From: JAIVJG01 sp964236735
GTDB lineage: Bacteria > Acidobacteriota > Blastocatellia > Pyrinomonadales > Pyrinomonadaceae
DNA: 64,000 nt
Direction of reading: 5' to 3'
NCBI GenBank assembly: GCA_964236735.1
Contig: CAXSFM010000002.1
Coordinates: 248,001-312,000 of the forward strand
Part shown: positions 7,194 to 15,578 of the stretch, in pieces
Layout of the letters: every line of letters begins with the position of its first letter
How positions within the stretch are numbered: the stretch's first letter is position 1
Made by a program: the position numbers and the translations under genes
Notes under the pieces: generated by a model
Databases searched by the model: none
Seen by the model: the letters and a program-made list of their open reading frames with translations, nothing else
Told to the model about the DNA's origin: nothing

Positions 7194-8150
7194 ATGGCGG
7201 AGTTCGGAGGGGGGCCGGGCGCGCCCCATCGCCCCGTGTTGCTTCAAGAGGCGTTGAGATGGCTCACACCTGAACGCGGCGGATTGTTCATTGACACGAC
7301 GCTCGGACTCGGCGGGCACAGCGAGGCGATTCTTGAGGCCTCTGCACAGGCACGAGTCATCGGCATTGATCGCGACACCACAGCGTTGCATCTCGCGAGC
7401 GAGCGACTGGCACGCTTCGGCGATAGATTCCGCGCGGTACACGCCAATCATCGCGACCTCGCGCGCGTGGTGCGGGAAGCAGGCGAGAGCGAAGCGAGCG
7501 GCGTGTTGGCCGATCTGGGCGTCTCGTCTTTGCAGTTTGACACGGCGGAGCGTGGATTCAGTTTTCGTCACGACGCGCCGCTTGACATGCGGATGGATGC
7601 CGCAGGCGACGAAGAGACGGCGGAGGAGTTACTGGCGCGACTGACGGAAGAAGAGATCGCGCGCATCATCTTTGAATACGGTGAAGAGCGGCATTCGCGT
7701 CGCATCGCGCGCTGGATAGTTGAGAGGCGCGAACGCGGCGAGCCGATTAAGACGACGAGAGAGTTGGCGGAGTTGGTCGCGCGTGCGGTCGGGCACAAGC
7801 GCACGGATCGAATCCATCCGGCGACGCGCACATTTCAGGCTTTGCGAATCGCCGTCAACAAAGAATTAGAAGGCCTCGGCGAGTTCATCGAGACGGCAGT
7901 TGATCTTTTACAGGGACAAGGGCGTCTGGCGATCATCAGCTTTCATTCGCTGGAGGATCGCACCGTGAAGAGGACGCTGCGCCGTCTGTCGGGTCAATGC
8001 GAGTGCGGGCCGCGCGTGCCGGTTTGCTCGTGCGGCGCACGAAAGTTGGTAGAGATTTTAACGCGGCGACCGATTACGCCGACGGACGCGGAAGCGGAAG
8101 ACAATCCGCGCGCACGAAGCGCAAAATTGCGCGCCTGCTTGAAACTTTAA
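7194..8150 (+). CDS. rsmH: 16S rRNA (cytosine-1402-N4)-methyltransferase RsmH
   Basis: 318 residues from ATG 7194. An open frame reaches back to a TTG at 7152, but the conserved sequence begins at HRPVLLQEAL close to 7194, so the shorter form is preferred. The SAM-binding signature IDTTLGLGGHSEAIL and later GVLADLGVSSLQFD, AERGFSF and RTFQALRIAVN are those of MraW/RsmH. A Cys-rich segment near the end (CECGPRVPVCSCGA) is also usual. RsmH methylates C1402 of 16S rRNA in the ribosomal P site; it is the regular second gene of dcw clusters. Confidence 0.97.
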   Translation: MAEFGGGPGAPHRPVLLQEALRWLTPERGGLFIDTTLGLGGHSEAILEASAQARVIGIDRDTTALHLASERLARFGDRFRAVHANHRDLARVVREAGESEASGVLADLGVSSLQFDTAERGFSFRHDAPLDMRMDAAGDEETAEELLARLTEEEIARIIFEYGEERHSRRIARWIVERRERGEPIKTTRELAELVARAVGHKRTDRIHPATRTFQALRIAVNKELEGLGEFIETAVDLLQGQGRLAIISFHSLEDRTVKRTLRRLSGQCECGPRVPVCSCGARKLVEILTRRPITPTDAEAEDNPRARSAKLRACLKL

Positions 8151-8250
8151 CGCTCGACCGGACGGGCTGAGAAATATATGAGAGTTTCTCCCTCCCTTCT
8201 CAGTTGCTCCGGCGCTTAAACCTTACAACTTATTTCGAGGCCGAAAAGAG

Positions 8251-8649
8251 ATGAAAAGATTTCCCCAGCCACAGCAACAGCATACTCGCCTCCGTCGCGA
8301 GCGCGACGAGCGTTCGTTCAAGCGGCAGTTGTTATTACTCGTAAGCTGTCTCGCGCTGGCCGTCGGTTTCATACTGGCGGCGCGGCAGCAGATCGTGGCC
8401 GTGCAGTACGGCTACAAGATAGAGGCTCTACGTCGCGAGCGCGATGCTCTGTTGGACGATCAGAAGCGTTTGCGTGTGGCTCTCGGAGAGCATTCTTCGC
8501 CGGCGCAACTCGGTCAGGCCGCGCGCGATCTGGGTTTGCAACCCACACGCGCTTCGCAGATTGAAGCGAGCGCGCCGCGTGAAGCGGATGAGACGCGGGC
8601 GGGAAGAAATGTGTTCGTCGGGACTGCCGCCGCCACGCTTCGCCGCTGA
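8251..8649 (+). CDS. ftsL: FtsL-like cell division protein
   Basis: 132 residues: basic cytoplasmic N-terminus, one membrane helix (about residues 26-44, LLLLVSCLALAVGFIL), then a short coiled coil (IEALRRERDALLDDQKRLR). This bitopic layout and the place between rsmH and ftsI identify FtsL, which joins FtsB and FtsQ to activate septal peptidoglycan synthesis. FtsL is poorly conserved in sequence, so the call rests mainly on position and topology. The Ala/Arg-rich tail after residue 100 is not typical. Confidence 0.85.
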   Translation: MKRFPQPQQQHTRLRRERDERSFKRQLLLLVSCLALAVGFILAARQQIVAVQYGYKIEALRRERDALLDDQKRLRVALGEHSSPAQLGQAARDLGLQPTRASQIEASAPREADETRAGRNVFVGTAAATLRR

Positions 8650-8815
8650 TGAAAGAATTGATAGACAGATTGATCAAGCCCGCGCCTCCGCTCTCTCTCC
8701 CAATCGTCGGCGGACGCCTCAGTTTGAAAAGTTTCGCGCCTTCGCTCTTTGCGTCGCCCGGTTCAAAGCTGTGGCGCACCGAGTCGAAAGATTGTTGAGA
8801 GGGTCGTCTCAAATC

Positions 8816-10888
8816 ATGCCAGCAAGATACAACGAGCGATCAACAATGCGTCCCGATACTTCACGGCGGCGCGCTCTCGTAGTCGCCGGTTTTCTCTGCG
8901 CGTGGATGATGATTGCCGGCGCGCGGCTCGTCTATCTGCAAACCGCCGAACACGATTGGTTGAGCAGACGCGCGCGCGCGCAGCAGACGGGCAGCGAGGC
9001 GGTCAGCCCTGTGCGCGGATTGATCGTTGACCGGCAGGGGCGTGAGTTGGCGCGCAGCGTGGACTGCGATTCGTACTTCGCCGTGCCGACCGAGATTGAA
9101 AATATAGACGACGCGGCGAAGCATCTCGCGGTCGCGCTCAAGATGGATGCGACGGCGCTGGCCTCGCGCTTGAAGGATGCGAAGAACGCGCATCGCGGTT
9201 TCATCTGGCTGGCGCGCAAGCTGGAAGTGGAGCAGAGCAAGGCCGTCAGCGATTTGAAACTGAAGGGCGTGTACGCGCAGCAGGAGCCGAAGCGACGTTA
9301 CCCGAACGGCGACTCGGCGGCGCATGTGCTCGGCTATGTCGGACTCGATGACAAAGGCCTGGGCGGCGTCGAGCAGTTCTACAACGCTTCGCTGACGGGC
9401 GAGACGGGCAAGCTCACTTTTGAAGGCGACGCGCGTCGTCATGCTTATGAAAGTGTCGGCGTCACGCCGCGACCGGGACAGTCGCTCGTGCTGACAATTG
9501 ATCAGACGATTCAATATATGGCCGAGCAATCGCTGGCGGCGCAGGTCGAGCGCACGCACGCGAAGTCCGGCACGGCCATCGTGCTTGATCCGCACACGGG
9601 CGAGATTCTCGCGCTGGCGAACGCGCCGGCCTTCGACCCGAACGACGCGGGACAGGCGAGCGCAGAGTCGAGACGCAACGATGCGCTGCAAAATATTTAC
9701 GAACCCGGCTCGACGTTCAAGGCCGTCGCGTATTCGGGCGTGCTCGAAGAAGGATTGGGCCAGCCCGACGACCGCGTTGATTGCCAGATGGGTTCAATCA
9801 CCGTCGCCGGTCGCGTCATCCACGACCATTCGCCTTACGGCACGCTGACGTTGACGGAGGCGTTGGCGAAATCGTCGAACGTCGCCGCCATCAAGATGGG
9901 ACTCAGACTTGGCGACGCGCGGATGTACGACTACATACGTCGCTTCGGATTTGGCGCGCGCACGGGCGTCGAGTTGCCGGGCGAGACTTCCGGCCTCGTG
10001 CGTCCCGTCGAGCGTTGGCAGGCGAGTTCCATCGGCTCCATCGCCATGGGACAGGAGATTGGCGTCACGCCTCTGCAAGTCGCGGGGGCTTACGGCGCGC
10101 TCGCCAATGAAGGCGTGCGCGTCGCGCCGCACATCGTGCGCGAAGTACGCGATGAAAACGGCGCGGTCGTGCAAGCGACGCAGGCCGAGTCGCATCGCGT
10201 GGTGAGCGCGGAGACGGCACGCAAGATTCGCGAGATGCTGAAGAGCGTGACAACAGATGGAACGGCGAAGGCCGCGCAACTCGAAGGTTATTCGGCGGCG
10301 GGCAAGACCGGCACGGCGCAGAAGATTGACCCGAAGACGCGCAAATATTCAGCGACGAAGTATGTCGCGTCGTTCGTCGGCTTCGCGCCCGTCGAGAATC
10401 CTTCGGTCGTCATCATCGTCGTCGTGGACGAACCCGTCGGCGGGCATCACGGCGGAGACATCGCCGCGCCGGTCTTCGCGGAAATCGCCAATCAGGTGCT
10501 GCCGTATTTGAACGTCGCGCCCGATCAGGATTTGAAGACACCCGCGCCCGCCACCGAGCGACTGCTCGCGCAGGCGGCGCGCGTCGCGGCGGAGGCAAAA
10601 GCGGCGAGAGAATCAGCGCCGGATGAAAGCGACGGCGTGAGAGCGCCGGAGGTCGCGCGACGCGCCAGCGACGGCGGCGAAATTATTTATGCGACGGCGG
10701 GCGGGCGCGCATTGATGATGCCGGATTTACGTGGTCGCAGCGTGCGCGACGCGGCACGCATCTGCGCGCAACTCGGTCTTGAGCTTGAAGCGCATGGCGA
10801 AGGTCTCGCCGTGCGGCAGAGTCCCTCGATTGGCGCGAGCGTCGAGGCGGGTCAGGTCGTCCGCATTGATTTTGGGAAGAGTGATTGA
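8816..10888 (+). CDS. ftsI: Septal penicillin-binding protein with C-terminal PASTA domain (FtsI/PBP3/SpoVD type)
   Basis: 690 residues from ATG 8816; ATG 8846 is equally possible and neither has a strong Shine-Dalgarno. One membrane anchor (ALVVAGFLCAWMMIAGARL), a dimerisation domain with PVRGLIVDRQGRELA, then the transpeptidase domain with the catalytic triad motifs GSTFK, SSN and KTGTAQ. A single PASTA domain ends the protein (MMPDLRGRSVRDAARI onward). It cross-links peptidoglycan at the septum. The 166-bp stretch between ftsL and this start shows no separate gene. Confidence 0.95.
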   Translation: MPARYNERSTMRPDTSRRRALVVAGFLCAWMMIAGARLVYLQTAEHDWLSRRARAQQTGSEAVSPVRGLIVDRQGRELARSVDCDSYFAVPTEIENIDDAAKHLAVALKMDATALASRLKDAKNAHRGFIWLARKLEVEQSKAVSDLKLKGVYAQQEPKRRYPNGDSAAHVLGYVGLDDKGLGGVEQFYNASLTGETGKLTFEGDARRHAYESVGVTPRPGQSLVLTIDQTIQYMAEQSLAAQVERTHAKSGTAIVLDPHTGEILALANAPAFDPNDAGQASAESRRNDALQNIYEPGSTFKAVAYSGVLEEGLGQPDDRVDCQMGSITVAGRVIHDHSPYGTLTLTEALAKSSNVAAIKMGLRLGDARMYDYIRRFGFGARTGVELPGETSGLVRPVERWQASSIGSIAMGQEIGVTPLQVAGAYGALANEGVRVAPHIVREVRDENGAVVQATQAESHRVVSAETARKIREMLKSVTTDGTAKAAQLEGYSAAGKTGTAQKIDPKTRKYSATKYVASFVGFAPVENPSVVIIVVVDEPVGGHHGGDIAAPVFAEIANQVLPYLNVAPDQDLKTPAPATERLLAQAARVAAEAKAARESAPDESDGVRAPEVARRASDGGEIIYATAGGRALMMPDLRGRSVRDAARICAQLGLELEAHGEGLAVRQSPSIGASVEAGQVVRIDFGKSD

Positions 10889-10987
10889 CGTGAATGTTTG
10901 ATTTGTGATGGCGAAGCGCAACGCTGAAGTTTGAGCGTTGAATTGCTTCCTTCAATTGCGAATCGAAAATTTGAGAATGAGAATTTT

Positions 10988-11224
10988 ATGAATGTTTCGC
11001 GACGCAATTTTTCTCCCGTCAGCAGCGAGACGAGACGCAGAGCCAGCGAATGCCGCGAGCGTTGTCGTCGTCACAGACTGGCGCGGAAGATGTCGGCGCG
11101 CGATGACATGAAGGCTCTCGCCATCGGCGCAGAGGCGACAGAAGTGAAGTTCGCGACGGCGGACGCGGCTGTTGATTTCGCGATGAGCGCGCGGAATGAG
11201 GAAGAGGCGCAGGCGACATCCTGA
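10988..11224 (+). CDS. Uncertain small ORF in the place where murE is normally found
   Basis: 78 codons between ftsI and murF, a position normally held by murE. The first half is Arg/Cys-rich and unlike a normal protein; the second half (DDMKALAIGAEATEVKF, then ADAAVDFAMSARNEEEA) has gene-like codon use. I see no MurE motif such as the GTNGKT nucleotide loop. It may be a small protein, a remnant, or noise. The rest of the 10889-11278 gap has two small hairpins: CAACGCT/AGCGTTG at 10919-10939 and AATTG/CAATT just after. Confidence 0.25.
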   Translation: MNVSRRNFSPVSSETRRRASECRERCRRHRLARKMSARDDMKALAIGAEATEVKFATADAAVDFAMSARNEEEAQATS

Positions 11225-11278
11225 CGAAGCCGCATGGCGAGCGCGTCTCGCGTGCCGTGCCTGAGACTAAGCGCATAA

Positions 11279-12763
11279 GTGGAGCAAAGACCGGGCGTGA
11301 AGATCAAAGCGGCGGCACAATTGATGGGCGCTTCGACAAACGCGAACGAAGAGTTCTTTGACAATGAAATAAATAATTTCTCGATTGACTCGCGCTCGCT
11401 TGCGCCGGGCGATTTGTTCTTCGCTCTCTCGGTGGAAGATTACCGGCGACATTCTTTCACCGGTGACTCTTTCGCGGACGCGCACGAGTTCATCCCGCAA
11501 GCGTTCGAGAGCGGCGCGCTGGCCGTTGTCGCACGACGTGAGCGTGTCGAGCGCGACGCACAACTCGCAGTCTATCGCGAGCGTTTGTTGCTGGTGGAGG
11601 ATGTCATCGCAGCGTTGCAACTCGTCGCGCATAAGACGCTCGCGGCGTGGGGCCAGCCCGTCATCGGCATCACGGGAAGCGCGGGCAAGACGACGGCCAA
11701 GAATTTGACGGCGCATATACTCAAAGTCGCGGGACGCAAAGTTCTGAGCAGCCAGAAGAACTTCAACAACGAGTTGGGCGTCGCGCTCTCGGTCTTGCAA
11801 ATGGTCTCGCACGGCGCGAGGCCGGAAGACTTTGACATCGCAGTGCTGGAGATGGGCATGTCCATGCCGGGCGAGATCGCGCGACTGTGCGTGGTTGCGC
11901 CGCCGGACATCAGCGTCGTCCTGTTGGTCGCGCCCGTGCATCTCGAATTCATGGGCACGATTGAAATTATCGCGGAAGCCAAAGGGCAACTCGTCGAAGG
12001 CTTGAAGCCGGGCGGCATCGCCATCTTGAACGCAGACGACGAGCGCGTCGCGGCCATGCGCGCGAAACATCGAACAGGTCGGACGCTCACTTTCGGTATC
12101 GAGCATGAGGCGGACGTGAGAGCTTTGAACATCGAAAGCAAGCAACTCGGTCTGACACGCTTTCGACTCCGCACGCCGCAGGGCGAGGCGGACGTGGAGT
12201 TGCCGATGCCGGGGCGACACAACGTGATGAACGCGCTGGCGGCGGCGAGCGTCGCGACCTGTTTTGACATCGCGCCGGAAGTTATCGCCAATGCGCTCGC
12301 CACCGCCGCGCCCTCGCAGATGCGCGGCGAGGTCTTGCGCTTTGAAGGTGGATTGACGGTCGTGGATGATTCGTACAACTCCAACCCGCGCTCGCTCCTG
12401 AGCATGGCCGAGGCCGTCGCGCACGGCGGCGAAGATGTGAAGCGGCGCATCATCGTGGCGGGCGAGATGCTCGAACTCGGCGCAGAGTCGGCGAAGATAC
12501 ACCGCGAGACGGGACGCGAGATTGGTGGTTTAGGCGTTGACATTTTCTGGGGCGTGCGCGGGCACGGGCGCGAGTTGGTCGAAGGCGCGCGCGAGGGCGG
12601 CATGAGCGATGCGGCAACGAAGTTTTTCGAGTCATCAACAGTGGCCGCGCGCTCGCTCGCTGAATTCGTGCAGCCCGGCGACCTTGTTCTCGTCAAAGGC
12701 TCGCGCGGCGTACATACGGAGATAGTTGTTGAAGCGTTAAAGGAGCGACACAAAAATAAATGA
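11279..12763 (+). CDS. murF: UDP-N-acetylmuramoyl-tripeptide--D-alanyl-D-alanine ligase
   Basis: 494 residues from GTG 11279; a second GTG at 11297 is possible. Mur-ligase domains are in order: N-terminal substrate domain (SIDSRSLAPGDLFFAL), central ATPase with GITGSAGKTTAKN, the MurF-type segment KNFNNELGVALSVL and the C-terminal DDSYNSNPRSLL. MurF adds D-Ala-D-Ala to the UDP-MurNAc-tripeptide in the cytoplasm, finishing the pentapeptide. Its stop codon TGA (12761-12763) is the first three bases of heptad hairpin E4. A long frame on the opposite strand is a codon-bias shadow. Confidence 0.96.
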   Translation: MEQRPGVKIKAAAQLMGASTNANEEFFDNEINNFSIDSRSLAPGDLFFALSVEDYRRHSFTGDSFADAHEFIPQAFESGALAVVARRERVERDAQLAVYRERLLLVEDVIAALQLVAHKTLAAWGQPVIGITGSAGKTTAKNLTAHILKVAGRKVLSSQKNFNNELGVALSVLQMVSHGARPEDFDIAVLEMGMSMPGEIARLCVVAPPDISVVLLVAPVHLEFMGTIEIIAEAKGQLVEGLKPGGIAILNADDERVAAMRAKHRTGRTLTFGIEHEADVRALNIESKQLGLTRFRLRTPQGEADVELPMPGRHNVMNALAAASVATCFDIAPEVIANALATAAPSQMRGEVLRFEGGLTVVDDSYNSNPRSLLSMAEAVAHGGEDVKRRIIVAGEMLELGAESAKIHRETGREIGGLGVDIFWGVRGHGRELVEGAREGGMSDAATKFFESSTVAARSLAEFVQPGDLVLVKGSRGVHTEIVVEALKERHKNK

Positions 12764-12841
12764 TGAATGATGAATGCGGAATGATGAATTAAAGAAAAGA
12801 CACTCGCCACATATTCATCATTCATCAATCATCATTCATCA
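12761..12841. repeat. Heptad hairpin E4 (AATGATG/AATGCGG word)
   Basis: Arms 12761-12789 and 12813-12841 pair at 26 of 29 positions; the loop begins TAAAGAAAAG. The arm is AATGATG-type heptamers with one AATGCGG. The first three bases are the TGA stop of murF. The element ends 9 nt before the mraY ATG, leaving no Shine-Dalgarno. Confidence 0.88.
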
Positions 12842-12850
12842 CTTAACTCG

Positions 12851-13990
12851 ATGATCTACTACATCCTCTACGAGTGGCTCTACAAAAGCCTGTCGGCGGG
12901 CGGCACGGAATCCGTCTTCGTCAAGGCTCTGAACGTGTTTCAGTACGTCACGTTTCGCACGGCTTACGCGACAGTGACGGCGCTTTTCATCTCGCTCATC
13001 TTCGGCGGGCGCGTCATAAACTGGCTGCGAAACATGAACGTCGGCCAGCAAATTCGTGAGGAAGGGCCACAGGCGCATCAGGCCAAACGCGGGACGCCGA
13101 CGATGGGCGGCGTGCTGATTATCGGCTCGGTTCTGATTTCCACATTGTTGTGGGCGCGTCTGTCGAGCTTGTACGTCTGGATTGTTTTGATCGCCACGAC
13201 GCTCTTTGCCGCCATCGGGTTTATTGACGATTACAAGAAGGTCGCGCTGAAGCAAAGTCTCGGCCTGACGGGACGCAAAAAACTCATCGGGCAATTTTTA
13301 ATCGCGGCGGGCGTGTGGGGCGCGCTCTACATTTCAAGCTATTACGGCTGGACGGATTACTCCTGGAAGTTAAGCCTGCCGTTCTTCAAGCAGACGGCGC
13401 TCAGTCGCATCACGGACATCGGGCCGGTTATTTATCTGCCGTTCATCGCGCTCGTGCTCATCGGATTCTCGAACGCGGTGAATCTGACGGACGGCCTCGA
13501 CGGGTTGGCGATTAGCGTGACGGTCGTCGCGATGGCGGCGTTGACCGGCTTCACGTACCTGAGCGGCGACGCGCGTTGGGCTGAACGTCTGGGACTCGAA
13601 CACCAGCGCGAGATCGGTGAGTTGACGGTCTTCTGCGGCGCGATGGTCGGCGCGAGTCTGGGATTTTTGTGGTTCAACGCGCCGCCCGCCGAAGTTTTCA
13701 TGGGCGACGTGGGAAGCCTCGCCATCGGTGGAGCCATCGGCACTATCGGCGTGCTGACGAAACAGGAGTTGATACTGCTTCTGGTCGGCGGTGTCTATGT
13801 GGTCGAGGCGTTGTCGGTGACGTTGCAGGTCATCTCGTTCAAGACGACGGGGCGACGCATCTTCAAGATGTCGCCGCTTCATCACCACTTCGAGATGTCG
13901 GGTTGGAAAGAGCCGAAGATCGTCTTTCGCTTTTTGATTATCGCGATTCTCTTCGCGCTGCTCAGTCTTTCGACTTTGAAACTGCGTTAA
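12851..13990 (+). CDS. mraY: Phospho-N-acetylmuramoyl-pentapeptide transferase
   Basis: 379 residues with about ten membrane helices. MraY signatures include EEGPQAHQAKRGTPTMGG, FIDDYKKV, NAVNLTDGLDGLAI and FMGDVGSLAIGG; the Asp residues of DDY and NLTDGLDGL are the known Mg/catalytic sites. The end has the MraY-specific SPLHHHFEMSGW. The enzyme transfers phospho-MurNAc-pentapeptide to undecaprenyl phosphate, making lipid I at the inner membrane. Translation must start without an obvious Shine-Dalgarno, just after E4. Confidence 0.98.
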   Translation: MIYYILYEWLYKSLSAGGTESVFVKALNVFQYVTFRTAYATVTALFISLIFGGRVINWLRNMNVGQQIREEGPQAHQAKRGTPTMGGVLIIGSVLISTLLWARLSSLYVWIVLIATTLFAAIGFIDDYKKVALKQSLGLTGRKKLIGQFLIAAGVWGALYISSYYGWTDYSWKLSLPFFKQTALSRITDIGPVIYLPFIALVLIGFSNAVNLTDGLDGLAISVTVVAMAALTGFTYLSGDARWAERLGLEHQREIGELTVFCGAMVGASLGFLWFNAPPAEVFMGDVGSLAIGGAIGTIGVLTKQELILLLVGGVYVVEALSVTLQVISFKTTGRRIFKMSPLHHHFEMSGWKEPKIVFRFLIIAILFALLSLSTLKLR

Positions 13991-14092
13991 AGCAGCACGG
14001 AAAATTTACACGGATGGACAGGATAGACAGGATGAAGAAAAACGCGGAGGAACAACTGCTGAATGCTGAATAAAAAACAGACCGCCTCGTAT

Positions 14093-14125
14093 TATTCATC
14101 ATTCATCATTCCGCATTCATCATTT
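14093..14125. repeat. Half heptad element E5 (right arm, AATGATG/AATGCGG word)
   Basis: TATTCATCATTCATCATTCC then GCATTCATCATTT is the same sequence as the right arms of E4 and E13, but I find no matching left arm. Upstream, 14012-14036 carries a 9-nt repeat (GGATGGACA GGATAGACA GGATGAAG), and a GCTGAATGCTGAAT piece follows at 14059. The element ends 6 nt before the murD ATG. Confidence 0.6.
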
Positions 14126-14131
14126 GATTCG

Positions 14132-15553
14132 ATGGAACTCGACGGCAAAAAAGTTCTGGTCATTGGCGCGGGGCGCAGCGGCGTCGCGGCGTCGCGTTTC
14201 ATGGCGAAGCGCGGAGCCATCGTCGCGCTCAATGATCGCAAGCCGTTCGTGGACTGGCCGGACGACGCGCTGACGCTCAAGTCCGAGGGCGTCGTCGGGC
14301 TGATTCCCGGCGAAGTGCCGTGGCCTCTGCTCGACCAGATTGAGCTTGTCGTGTTGAGTCCGGGCGTGCCGGCGTCGAGCATCCCCGTCAGATATGCCGA
14401 GCGCGCGGGCGCGGAGGTGATGGGCGAGATCGAGTTGGCATCGCGCTTTTTGCGCGGGCGCATCGTCGGCATCACGGGGACGAACGGCAAGACGACGACG
14501 ACCACGCTCATCGGTGAATTGTTGAAGGGCGCAGGATTGCCCGTGCAGGTTGGCGGCAACATCGGGACGCCGCTCGTCTCGCTCGTCGAGTCGTCGCGCG
14601 AAGACGGTTGGACGGTGGTCGAGTTGTCTAGTTATCAACTGGAAGCCATCAACGAGTTTCGTCCGACGGTGGCGGTCGTGCTGAACGTGATGCCCGACCA
14701 CATGGATCGTTATGAAACCTTGATGGACTACGCGGGCGCGAAGCACAGGATTTTTCGCAACCAGCAGACGGGCGACGTGGCGATTTTGAATGCGGACGAT
14801 GCGCTCGTCGCTTCTTGGGCGCGCGGTTTGAACGCGCATGTTGTTCTATTCAGCACCGAGCGCGAATTGGAAGAGGGATTGTTTTTGCGCGGCGGGCGCG
14901 AGTTGGTCTGTCGCACGCGCGAGGGTGGCGAGCGTGTGCTGCTCACGCGAGACGAGATGTTGTTGAAGGGCTTGCACAATGTTCAGAACGTGCTCGCCGC
15001 TCTCGCCGCCGGACTCGCGTGCGGCGCGGCTCCCGATTACATGCGCGAGACGATTCGACGCTTCGCGCCCGTCGAGCACAGGTTAGAGCGCGTCGCGGAA
15101 GTCGGGGGCGTGACGTATTACAACGACTCGAAAGCGACGAACGTGGACGCCGCCGTCAAAGCTCTCGAAGCTCTGGCGGACGAGCCGGGACAGATCGTTC
15201 TGATTCTCGGCGGTCGCGGCAAGAACGCGCCCTACGCGCCGCTCGCGCCGCTCCTGAAAAAGAAGGGACGCGCGCTTGTCGTCGTTGGCGAGGACGCCGC
15301 GCGCATCGAGTCGGAGTTGAAAGACAGCGTGCCCGACGTTTTACGCGCCGCCACGATGCCGGACGCCGTCCGTCTCGCACACGAAGCGGCGCGCGACGGT
15401 GATGTCGTTTTGCTCGCGCCCGCGTGCGCCAGTTTCGACATGTTCGACAACTTCGAGCACAGAGGCCGCGTGTTCAAGGAAGCGGTAAAGAGCATTGAGC
15501 AGTCAGCAATCAGCGATCAGCAAAAAGAAGCTGTATTGAATGCTGATAGCTGA
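14132..15553 (+). CDS. murD: UDP-N-acetylmuramoylalanine--D-glutamate ligase
   Basis: 473 residues from ATG 14132. The open frame reaches back to 14063, but this reads through repeat E5 and the MurD fold starts at KKVLVIGAGRSGVAASRF. Motifs: GITGTNGKTTTTTLIGELL (ATP loop), NVMPDHMDRY and YYNDSKATN. MurD adds D-Glu to UDP-MurNAc-Ala. The normal fold ends near VFKEAVKS; the last 17-19 residues (SAISDQQKEAVLNADS) are encoded by heptad hairpin E6, whose right arm also supplies the TGA stop. Confidence 0.97.
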   Translation: MELDGKKVLVIGAGRSGVAASRFMAKRGAIVALNDRKPFVDWPDDALTLKSEGVVGLIPGEVPWPLLDQIELVVLSPGVPASSIPVRYAERAGAEVMGEIELASRFLRGRIVGITGTNGKTTTTTLIGELLKGAGLPVQVGGNIGTPLVSLVESSREDGWTVVELSSYQLEAINEFRPTVAVVLNVMPDHMDRYETLMDYAGAKHRIFRNQQTGDVAILNADDALVASWARGLNAHVVLFSTERELEEGLFLRGGRELVCRTREGGERVLLTRDEMLLKGLHNVQNVLAALAAGLACGAAPDYMRETIRRFAPVEHRLERVAEVGGVTYYNDSKATNVDAAVKALEALADEPGQIVLILGGRGKNAPYAPLAPLLKKKGRALVVVGEDAARIESELKDSVPDVLRAATMPDAVRLAHEAARDGDVVLLAPACASFDMFDNFEHRGRVFKEAVKSIEQSAISDQQKEAVLNADS

Positions 15554-15572
15554 ATGCTGATGGCTGACAGCT
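15499..15572. repeat. Heptad hairpin E6 (GCAGTCA/GCAATCA word), overlapping the murD 3' end
   Basis: Left arm: GCAGTCA GCAATCA GCGATCA GCAAAAA (15499-15526). Right arm: GCTGATA GCTGAAT GCTGATG GCTGACA GCT (15542-15572). Pairing is imperfect but in register. The left arm and part of the right arm are inside murD coding sequence, and the stop TGA at 15551-15553 lies in the right arm. AGTTTT follows and then the ftsW ATG at 15579. Confidence 0.82.
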
Positions 15573-15578
15573 AGTTTT

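Noticed and set aside
11267..12828. Two long minus-strand frames opposite murF
   Set aside because: They lie antisense to a complete MurF with all motifs; their composition is the mirror of GC-rich codon bias and no family or start signal is seen.
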